In this document: positions 1-5,685 of the stretch, one piece after another
Position numbering within the stretch: position 1 is the stretch's first letter
Layout of the letters: each line of letters opens with the position of its first letter
Assembly (NCBI GenBank): GCA_031423155.1
Contig: JANPEZ010000164.1
Coordinates: 1 to 19,548, forward strand
Origin: JANPEZ01 sp031423155
GTDB lineage: Bacteria; Actinomycetota; UBA4738; HRBIN12
Direction of reading: 5' to 3'
Length of the DNA stretch: 19,548 bases
Program-made: the position numbers and the translations under genes
The notes under the pieces: model-generated
What the model was told of the DNA's origin: nothing
What the model saw: only the letters and a program-made list of their open reading frames with translations
Database searches by the model: none

Positions 1-330
1 AAGGTCGACGCCCCGAGCGGAACGGCGAGCGCGACCGTCGAGCGGATCTTGGAAGGCCGGGGCGCCACCTATCACGGTCCGGCGCAAGAGTCTGTCGCCG
101 GCGTTCGGGGAGCCGACATCGATGGTGTCCGCGTGCACTCCGTGCGCTTGCCCGGTCTGGTCGCCCACCAGGAGGTCATCCTGGGAGGAGAGGGTCAGAC
201 ACTTACGATCCGGCACGACTCGATGGATCGCTCCTCCTTCATGCCGGGCGTGCTTCTCGCGATCCGCGCGGTTCCATCGACGCCGGGACTTACGGTAGGG
301 CTCGATCCGCTGCTCGACGCCGAGGGCTGA
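1..330 (+). CDS. dapB: 4-hydroxy-tetrahydrodipicolinate reductase, C-terminal part
   Basis: Only the 3' end is present; the reading frame is open from base 1. The fragment begins with KVDAPSGTA, the DapB signature in which the Lys is the catalytic acid and the Gly-Thr binds substrate. It ends with the family's C-terminal block GGEGQTLTIRHDSMDRSSF followed by MPGVLLAIRAV. DapB reduces the dapA product with NAD(P)H in the lysine/meso-diaminopimelate pathway in the cytoplasm. About 109 codons are visible, so the N-terminal Rossmann domain lies upstream of the window. The stop (TGA 328-330) is followed after 2 bp by the GTG of the PIG-L gene, so the two are probably cotranscribed. dapA lies 2.8 kb downstream, with unrelated genes inserted between. 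Identification is firm. Confidence 0.96.
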   Translation, partial: KVDAPSGTASATVERILEGRGATYHGPAQESVAGVRGADIDGVRVHSVRLPGLVAHQEVILGGEGQTLTIRHDSMDRSSFMPGVLLAIRAVPSTPGLTVGLDPLLDAEG

Positions 331-332
331 CC

Positions 333-1100
333 GTGAGGCTCGCACTCGTGGTAGCCCACCCCGACGATGACACCTACGGCGCAAGCGGTTCGGTTGCTCT
401 TCACGCTGAGGACCCCGGCTTTCATCTGACGGTGATCCACGTCACGAGCGGTGAGCAAGGAGAGATCGCCGACCCGTCCCTGGCCACTCCCCAGACCCTC
501 GGAGCGGTGAGGGAGGCCGAGGATCGCGCCTCGTGGGTGGCACTTGGCCGCCGGCCGGATCGCCAGGAGTTCCTCCGGTTTCCCGACGGAGGAGTCGCGG
601 AGGTCCCAGCGGAAGAACTGAGTGGAGCCATCGAAGCGATCCTGCGCGAGACCGAACCGGATGTCGTCGTGACCTTCGGCCCGGAGGGCATCACGGGCCA
701 CGACGACCACATCGCCACGGGCGCGGCGACGACCGCCGCGTTCCATTCTATCCGGCAGAGCGAGGAAGGCGTCGCCAGGCTCGCGTACGCCGCGATACCC
801 GAGTCGAGGCTCCGCTGGCTGAGCGACAAGCTGGTCGAACGCGGGCTCGACCCGATAGACCCGACCGCGCCGTTCCAGCCCAGGGGCGTTCCCGATGAGG
901 CGATCGACGTTCAGGTCGACTGCGGGCCCGTCTGGCGCCGAAAGTTCGCCGCGCTGCAGGAGCACAAGAGCCAGGGGGGCGCATCCGCGTTCCCCGAGGA
1001 TCTGCTGGCAGATGTCCTCGGGTCCGAGGCATTCGTGATCGCCTGGCCGCCGCGTGAGCCCGGTGCTTTATCGCTGAAGGATCTGTTCGAAGGCCTCTAG
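333..1100 (+). CDS. PIG-L (LmbE-like) family zinc deacetylase
   Basis: The 255-residue protein starts at a GTG two bases after the dapB stop. Residues 8-12 are AHPDD, the N-terminal zinc-binding and catalytic motif of the PIG-L/LmbE family. GHDDH at 122-126 supplies the second HxxH-type zinc-ligand region, and TSGEQGEI (38-45) and RFPDGG (82-87) are also family-like. Members remove N-acetyl groups from amino sugars, such as GlcNAc-inositol (MshB), bacillithiol precursors, mycothiol conjugates or antibiotic intermediates. The substrate cannot be told from sequence. The motif reads AHPDDD where AHPDDE is commonest. No signal peptide is seen, so it is probably cytoplasmic. Its stop codon interlocks with the stop of the converging LysE remnant (CTAG, 1097-1100). 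The family call is strong and the substrate open. Confidence 0.88.
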   Translation: MRLALVVAHPDDDTYGASGSVALHAEDPGFHLTVIHVTSGEQGEIADPSLATPQTLGAVREAEDRASWVALGRRPDRQEFLRFPDGGVAEVPAEELSGAIEAILRETEPDVVVTFGPEGITGHDDHIATGAATTAAFHSIRQSEEGVARLAYAAIPESRLRWLSDKLVERGLDPIDPTAPFQPRGVPDEAIDVQVDCGPVWRRKFAALQEHKSQGGASAFPEDLLADVLGSEAFVIAWPPREPGALSLKDLFEGL

Positions 1101-1597
1101 AGACCCTGTGCCACGAAAGCCACTCCGACGCCGGCGAGCGCCACGGCCAGCGCGATCCGGCAGTGCGGTACCCACGGCTGCATCTGCGGAAGCGCGGGCG
1201 ACCACGCTGGCGGCCGTCGTTGCGAAGAAGATCCACGCGCCGGGGTTCACGACCACGCCCATGATCCCCCTGAGCGTCGGCCCCATCGCGCGAGTCGGAA
1301 CCACTCGAACCGCGTCCGCCCGAAGCGCTCGGACCTCCTGCGCCCCAAGCCATACGAGGAAGAGTCCGCCACCGATGCGCAGCAACCGCAGCGTCATCGC
1401 GCCCGCAGTGAAAGAGGAGAATCCGAGTGCCAGCGCGACCATCACGCCGAAGAGCGTGCCGTTGTCAAGCGGATGCCTCCCCAGAACCCGCGCTTGGCCG
1501 TCTCGGACAAGATCAGGAGTTGGATCGGGCCAGGGGCTGTCCCCAGCGCGACCCCGCGGCCGAGCGCCGGCGCGATGTGATCGGCGAAGGCGCTCAA
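1097..1597 (-). pseudogene. LysE-family exporter gene, disrupted by two compensating frameshifts
   Basis: The minus strand encodes a LysE/RhtB-type amino-acid exporter split over two frames. The frame starting at TTG 1597 gives GRGVALGTAPGPIQLLILSE (PGP motif, first membrane segment) and meets a TGA at 1444-1442. The conserved middle (VALALGF, LRLLRIGGGLFLVWLGAQE, VVVNPGAWIFFATTAASVV) reads in a second frame from about 1465 to 1185. The final segment (RIALAVALAGVGVAFVAQGL) returns to the first frame and ends at TAG 1099-1097. One shift lies near 1445-1480 and the other near 1160-1185. The spacer around the first shift seems a few residues short, so a small deletion is possible. The TTG start overlaps the TGA of the upstream histidine phosphatase (TTGA). 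Either this is a recently inactivated gene or the sequence has two indel errors. The family is clear; the function as assembled is doubtful. Confidence 0.75.
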
Positions 1598-2052
1598 CGA
1601 CCCCTGAGTTCTTCCACCGAGATCGAACCGTCGTCTTGCTGAGTAACGAGCAGACCCTCGCACTCGCTGAAGGGCTCGATCTCGGAGGCCGTCAATCCGG
1701 ACCCGGCCCGTTCGACCAGGGGAGTGTGGCTGATCGCCAGAGCCCGGCCACCCTCGGGTACCTGGCCGAGGAGCGCCCTCACCCCCGCCGCCATAGCCTC
1801 CGGAGAGCCGCCGTCCGCGCCCTGCCCTGCGAGCCCCGGCACGACCGCGTGGTCGGGCGGAAGCTGCTGACCTGCTCCGCGGAGGAACCAGGCCGCGGTC
1901 TCCGCCGCTCGTCCGGCAGGGGAGACGAATACCGCGACGTACGTGTGCCCCGATGCCCGGCCCAGGTCCTCGGCCTGCGCGCGGCCCTCGGGCGAGAGAC
2001 GGTCAGCCTTGGGGTCGCGGCGAGCGTGGCGGCGAAGCTCGAGCTGCCTCAC
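1594..2052 (-). CDS. Histidine phosphatase superfamily protein (SixA/phosphoglycerate-mutase-like)
   Basis: The 152-residue product from GTG 2052 starts MRQLELRRHARRD. The RH pair (R8, H9) is the phosphate-accepting catalytic motif, followed by SPEGRAQAEDLG, SPAGRAAETA (R48, E51) and SHTPLVE (H109). All are the expected active-site elements of the branch 1 fold. The short length fits SixA-like phosphohistidine or small-molecule phosphatases, and the substrate is unknown. An upstream in-frame ATG at 2094 exists, but GAGGAAGG (2070-2063) lies about 10 nt before GTG 2052, and the family usually starts just before the first beta strand, so GTG is preferred. It overlaps the LysE remnant by 4 bp (TTGA) as a two-gene minus-strand unit. 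It is divergent from the lipoprotein gene, with 44 bp between the starts. Confidence 0.82.
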   Translation of the reverse strand: MRQLELRRHARRDPKADRLSPEGRAQAEDLGRASGHTYVAVFVSPAGRAAETAAWFLRGAGQQLPPDHAVVPGLAGQGADGGSPEAMAAGVRALLGQVPEGGRALAISHTPLVERAGSGLTASEIEPFSECEGLLVTQQDDGSISVEELRGR

Positions 2053-2081
2053 GTCGAAGGTTCCTTCCTCAGGTGGTCCTG

Positions 2082-2087
2082 TATCAT
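2082..2087 (+). promoter_or_regulatory. Probable -10 element (TATCAT) of the lipoprotein gene, near-leaderless
   Basis: TATCAT ends 9 nt before GTG 2097, which places transcription start at or just before the start codon. No convincing -35 is visible 16-18 bp upstream. No Shine-Dalgarno sequence lies between it and the GTG, consistent with leaderless translation as is common in Actinomycetota. The same hexamer precedes rodZ at 9821. Confidence 0.45.
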
Positions 2088-2096
2088 GCCGCATCC

Positions 2097-2534
2097 GTGC
2101 GTAGGCCAGCCAAGACGATCGCGCTCCTCCTGCTCCTTGCAGCGATCGCGTCCGCGTGCACCGGATCGAGCGAGCCGACCCCCACCCGTTCGGGCGAGCC
2201 GACGGATGAGCCGACGGTGCAGACCTCGTTCACGCCGGGGCGCTTCGCCTACTCGAACGCCGGGCTCGACGTGACGCTTGATATGACCGGCAACACGGGG
2301 ACGATGAAGGTCGACAACGGCACCGGCTACGACCTGGACAAGCCCGACCTCTACGTGATCGACGGGGTCGACGGCCATCGGATCGAAGGCAAGGTTCTGG
2401 ATGCTGCAGCGGTCGCCGACGGCGACACCGCCACCTTCGACGTCCAGTTCCCACCCGAGGTGAACGAGGAGCAGATCGGTCTCGTGATACTGCTCTTCGG
2501 CTCCGACAACTACGGTGCGTTCGCGCCGGCTTAA
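2097..2534 (+). CDS. Putative small lipoprotein of unknown function
   Basis: The 145-residue product from GTG 2097 starts with a positively charged end (VRRPAK), a hydrophobic core (TIALLLLLAAI) and a lipobox-like ASAC at 18-21. Cys21 would be the lipidated residue. The -3 position is Ala instead of the usual Leu, so the lipobox is slightly unusual. A Ser/Thr/Pro/Glu-rich linker (about 22-45) follows, then a roughly 95-residue domain rich in Asp, Gly and Val that looks all-beta. I recognise no enzymatic motif or named family. The frame is open further upstream to 1953, but that part lies over the antisense phosphatase gene and lacks a signal peptide. Its TAA (2532-2534) interlocks with the TAA of the converging adenosyltransferase (TTAA 2531-2534). 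Function unknown; surface anchoring is likely. Confidence 0.72.
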   Translation: MRRPAKTIALLLLLAAIASACTGSSEPTPTRSGEPTDEPTVQTSFTPGRFAYSNAGLDVTLDMTGNTGTMKVDNGTGYDLDKPDLYVIDGVDGHRIEGKVLDAAAVADGDTATFDVQFPPEVNEEQIGLVILLFGSDNYGAFAPA

Positions 2535-3073
2535 CGGCTGGCGGGCTCGCTCTCGCCCGCTTGCCAGCGAGCCATCACGAACAGTAGGTCGCTCAGCCGG
2601 TTGAGATAACGGCGAACCTCCGGATTCACGTCGCGATCGGCTTCCAAGGCCACCACGCGGCGCTCTGCACGGCGGACCACGCTACGCGCGACGTCCAGAG
2701 CCGCCGACCCCGGGTTGGCCCCAGGGACTATGAAGACTTCCGGGAGAGGCCGCTCGGCTACCAAGCGGTCAATCCGTCCCTCCAGCCGCTCGATCATCGC
2801 GGTCGTGACCAGCGAGACTCCCTCCTGCAACTTCTGGCGATTGCGAGCGGCCGTGGCAAGGTCGGCGCCGACCACGAATAGCTCACGCTGAAGGTCCAAG
2901 ATCTCCTCTCGGATCGCCGGATCGTCGGCATATGCCCTGGCCAGACCCAGGACCGCCACGGCTTCGTCGGTGGTTCCGTAAGCCTCTGTAGCCAGGTCGG
3001 CCTTGGAGACTCGCCCGCCGTAGAGCAGGCCCGTGGTCCCGTCGTCGCCGGTCTTCGTGTAGATGCGTGGCAT
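2531..3073 (-). CDS. Cob(I)alamin adenosyltransferase, PduO type
   Basis: The 180-residue protein matches the PduO/MMAB family. The N-terminal TKTGDDGTTGLLYGGRVSK (residues 6-24) is the ATP-binding loop. GTTDEAVAVLGLARA follows. GSAALDVARSVVRRAERRVV and the C-terminal VNPEVRRYLNRLSDLLFVMARW carry the Arg/Asn/Asp residues that bind ATP and cobalamin. It transfers adenosine from ATP to cob(I)alamin to give coenzyme B12, used by mutases such as methylmalonyl-CoA mutase. The family is cytoplasmic and trimeric. No cobalamin-dependent enzyme or riboswitch is in the window, so its client is elsewhere. The ATG lies 8 nt after TATGCT, so the mRNA is probably leaderless. The gene is divergent from dapA. 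Its TAA is shared with the lipoprotein gene's stop. Confidence 0.93.
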   Translation of the reverse strand: MPRIYTKTGDDGTTGLLYGGRVSKADLATEAYGTTDEAVAVLGLARAYADDPAIREEILDLQRELFVVGADLATAARNRQKLQEGVSLVTTAMIERLEGRIDRLVAERPLPEVFIVPGANPGSAALDVARSVVRRAERRVVALEADRDVNPEVRRYLNRLSDLLFVMARWQAGESEPASR

Positions 3074-3080
3074 CGCCAGC

Positions 3081-3087
3081 TAGCATA
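3081..3087. promoter_or_regulatory. Overlapping divergent -10 elements between the PduO gene and dapA
   Basis: The 7 bp TAGCATA reads TATGCT on the minus strand (3087-3082), 8 nt before the adenosyltransferase ATG. It reads TAGCAT on the plus strand (3081-3086), which would start a dapA mRNA with a leader of about 57 nt. Both fit TANNNT. -35 boxes are weak on both sides. If both are used, polymerase could occupy only one direction at a time. The minus-strand assignment is the better supported because of its leaderless spacing. Confidence 0.4.
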
Positions 3088-3149
3088 GGGCGAGCACGAG
3101 GGGCAGGGACGCATCCCCGCGTCCCGCCGCGGAACCAGGAGGTTCGCTC

Positions 3150-4034
3150 ATGGCCGGCAGGTTCGGGTCCGTCCTGACCGCGATGGTCACACCCTTCCGG
3201 GAGGATCACTCCCTGGATTACGACGGCGCTCAGGCGCTCGCCAACTACCTGCTCGACCACGGCTCGGACGGGGTCGTGATCGCCGGTTCGACCGGTGAAT
3301 CGCCGACCCTGACCTACAAAGAGAAGGCCGAGTTGTTCCGCGTGGTCGGCGAGGCGATCCGTGGCAAGGGAAAGCTCCTGTGCGGTACCGGCACCTACTC
3401 GACCGCCGAGACGTTGGAGCTGACCCAGGCGGCCGAGGACGCCGGCGCCGACGGGCTGCTCGTCGTCACTCCCTACTACAACAAGCCCCCTCAGCGAGGA
3501 CTGATCGCCCACTTCGAGCGCGTAGCCGATGCCACCGAGCTCCCGATCATGGCTTACAACATCCCCGGACGGACCGCGACGCGCATCGAACACGACACTT
3601 TGATCCGCCTGGCGCAGAAGCCGAACATAGTCGCCGTCAAGGACTCGACCGGGGACTTCCAAGGGGTATCGAAACTGATCGCCGAGGCACCATCCGAGTT
3701 CGAGGTCTACTCCGGCGATGACTGGGCGACTTTCGGATACGTCTGCTTGGGGGCGGTCGGGATCGTCAGCGTTGCCTCCCACCTCGTCGGTCCGCAGATC
3801 CGTCAGATGATCGAACTCATCGAGACCGGCGATGTCCCGGCGGCCCGCAAGATCCACGAGGACCTCTCGCCTCTGTACAACGCCCTCTTCGTAACCAGCA
3901 ACCCGATCCCGCTCAAGGCGGCGCTCGAGATGGTGGGCCGCTCGGCCGGGGTTCCTCGGCTGCCGCTGGTTCCCGCCAGCCAAGAGGAGCGCGACCGGGT
4001 TCACAAAGCACTGGAGGACGCCGGTCTCCTCTGA
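3150..4034 (+). CDS. dapA: 4-hydroxy-tetrahydrodipicolinate synthase
   Basis: The 294-residue protein has the full DapA active site. GSTGES (46-51) is the carboxylate-binding loop, YYNKPPQ (109-115) precedes the catalytic Tyr136 in AYNIPGRT, and Lys164 in VAVKDST forms the Schiff base with pyruvate. It condenses pyruvate with aspartate semialdehyde as the first committed step to lysine/diaminopimelate, as a cytoplasmic TIM-barrel tetramer. Length is normal for the family. AGGAGG (3137-3142) lies 7 nt before ATG 3150, which fixes the start. The next clear coding frame (RNase J) begins essentially at the dapA stop, so cotranscription with rnj and ftsK is likely. dapB and dapF flank it at a distance in the same window. 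Confidence 0.97.
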   Translation: MAGRFGSVLTAMVTPFREDHSLDYDGAQALANYLLDHGSDGVVIAGSTGESPTLTYKEKAELFRVVGEAIRGKGKLLCGTGTYSTAETLELTQAAEDAGADGLLVVTPYYNKPPQRGLIAHFERVADATELPIMAYNIPGRTATRIEHDTLIRLAQKPNIVAVKDSTGDFQGVSKLIAEAPSEFEVYSGDDWATFGYVCLGAVGIVSVASHLVGPQIRQMIELIETGDVPAARKIHEDLSPLYNALFVTSNPIPLKAALEMVGRSAGVPRLPLVPASQEERDRVHKALEDAGLL

Positions 4035-4086
4035 CACCTCCGTTCGCGTCGTCTTCCTCGGGGGGGTCGGCGAGGTCGGTCGCAAC

Positions 4087-5685
4087 ATGGCCTGCGTCGA
4101 GGTCGACGATCGCATCCTCATCATCGATGTCGGCCTGTCCTTCCCCTCGGGGGACATGCCTGGGATCGATCTGGTCCTGCCCGACTTCGACTACGTTCGC
4201 AACAACGCCGATCGCATCGAGGCCATAGTTCTGACCCACGGACACGAGGACCACATCGGCGCCTTGCCGTATCTGCTGCGCGAGATCCGCGACGTTCCCG
4301 TCTTCGGAACGGCCTTCACACTTGCGCTGCTCGAAGGCAAACTCGAGGAACACCAGGTCGCCGATCGCTGCGAACTCCGTCTGGCGACCCCCGGTGAGAC
4401 CGCGACGATCGGGCCGTTCACCATGCGGTTCCTTCGGGTGACGCACTCGATCCCCGACGGGATGGCGGTGGCGGTCGATACGCCGTTCGGAACGATCCTG
4501 CACACGGGGGACTTCAAGATCGACCAGACTCCGCTCGACGGGCGCCCGACCGACCTGCACGGGTTCGCCGAAGAAGCGAGCGGTCGCGGCGTTCATCTGC
4601 TGCTGTCGGATTCGACGAACGCCGAGGAGGCCGGCTACACCTCGAGCGAACGCAGCGTCGGACCGGTCGTGCAGCGGATCATCTCCAACGCGCCCTACAT
4701 CGTTGTGGCTGCTTGTTTCTCCAGCCACATCCACCGGATCCAGCAGATCGCGACGGCGGCGGTGGCCGACGGGCGTGTCGTCGCGTTCCTGGGCCGCTCG
4801 ATGCACACGAGCGTCGCGGCCGCGCGGCGCCTGGGCCTGCTGCATATCGACGACAAGGACATCGTCGACATAGAGGAGGTCAAGAACCTGGATCCGGGCC
4901 GAGTCGTCGTTATCTGCACGGGTTCGCAGGGCGAGCCGTACTCCGCCCTGTCATTGATGGCCAGCCGGCAGCACAAATGGGTCAAGCTCCAAGAAGGAGA
5001 CACCGTGGTGTTGTCCTCGTCCTTGATCCCCGGGAACGAGCCCGCGATCCACCGGGTCGTGGACTCGCTCTACCGTACCGGTGCCGACGTCTTCCACATG
5101 CCCTCCGATGCTGTACACGCCTCCGGCCATGCGGGTCAGGAGGAACTGCGCCTGATGCTCTCGCTGGTGCGGCCCCGCTGGTTCATCCCGATCCACGGCG
5201 AGCGCCGCCACCTCCAGCATCACGCCCGCCTGGCCACCGAAGTAGGCATCCCGGCGGACCACGTCTTGATCTGCGAGGACGGGGATGTGGTCGAGATAGG
5301 CGATGTCCTACAGAAGGCCGAACGTGTCCAGGCGGGGATGACTTTCGTGGACGGTCTGGGTATCGGCGACGTCGGAGGAGAGGTTCTGCGTGACCGGCGC
5401 AAGCTCGCTGGAGACGGCGTGGTCGTGGTCACGGTCGATGCCCACACCGGCGAGATGGTGGCCGGCCCGGACATCGTGAACAGGGGTTTCGTCTATGAGG
5501 AGACCTCCGGGGACATCCTTGAAGAGGCACGGAAACGCGTCATGCTTTCCCTCCAGGAAAGTTCCAAGGCCAAGGTCGTCGATCCGAGCGTGCTGCAGCA
5601 GAACATCCGCAGCGTGCTCGGCCGATACTTCAACGAGGTCACGCAACGAAAGCCGGTGATCCTGCCGGTCATCATGGAGGTGTAG
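4087..5685 (+). CDS. rnj: Ribonuclease J (metallo-beta-lactamase/beta-CASP nuclease)
   Basis: The product has LTHGHEDHIG (HxHxDH zinc site, residues 51-56 from ATG 4087), THSIPDGMA, HTGDFKIDQTPLDGRPTD, LLSDSTNAE, the beta-CASP motifs SSHIHRIQQ, GRSMHTS, TGSQGEP, SSSLIPGNE and SGHAGQEEL, and PIHGERRHL. RNase J is a 5'-3' exo- and endoribonuclease for mRNA turnover and rRNA maturation. The start is a problem. Homology clearly continues upstream in the same frame as VRVVFLGGVGEVGRN (from about 4050), and ATG 4087 lies inside that conserved first motif. However, no ATG, GTG or TTG occurs in frame back to the stop at 3892. A non-standard start or an indel near the dapA/rnj junction, which includes a run of 7 G, is likely. 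The true protein is probably about 545 residues. ftsK begins immediately after the stop. Confidence 0.94.
   Translation: MACVEVDDRILIIDVGLSFPSGDMPGIDLVLPDFDYVRNNADRIEAIVLTHGHEDHIGALPYLLREIRDVPVFGTAFTLALLEGKLEEHQVADRCELRLATPGETATIGPFTMRFLRVTHSIPDGMAVAVDTPFGTILHTGDFKIDQTPLDGRPTDLHGFAEEASGRGVHLLLSDSTNAEEAGYTSSERSVGPVVQRIISNAPYIVVAACFSSHIHRIQQIATAAVADGRVVAFLGRSMHTSVAAARRLGLLHIDDKDIVDIEEVKNLDPGRVVVICTGSQGEPYSALSLMASRQHKWVKLQEGDTVVLSSSLIPGNEPAIHRVVDSLYRTGADVFHMPSDAVHASGHAGQEELRLMLSLVRPRWFIPIHGERRHLQHHARLATEVGIPADHVLICEDGDVVEIGDVLQKAERVQAGMTFVDGLGIGDVGGEVLRDRRKLAGDGVVVVTVDAHTGEMVAGPDIVNRGFVYEETSGDILEEARKRVMLSLQESSKAKVVDPSVLQQNIRSVLGRYFNEVTQRKPVILPVIMEV

Noticed and set aside
1108..2274. 388-codon plus-strand open frame
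   Set aside because: Arg/Pro/Ser-rich, low-complexity translation typical of the antisense of GC-rich genes; the minus strand carries recognisable LysE and histidine-phosphatase motifs.
2883..4157. 424-codon minus-strand open frame opposite dapA
   Set aside because: It covers a complete dapA and parts of two other genes, has no recognisable domain, and is explained by GC-rich codon structure.
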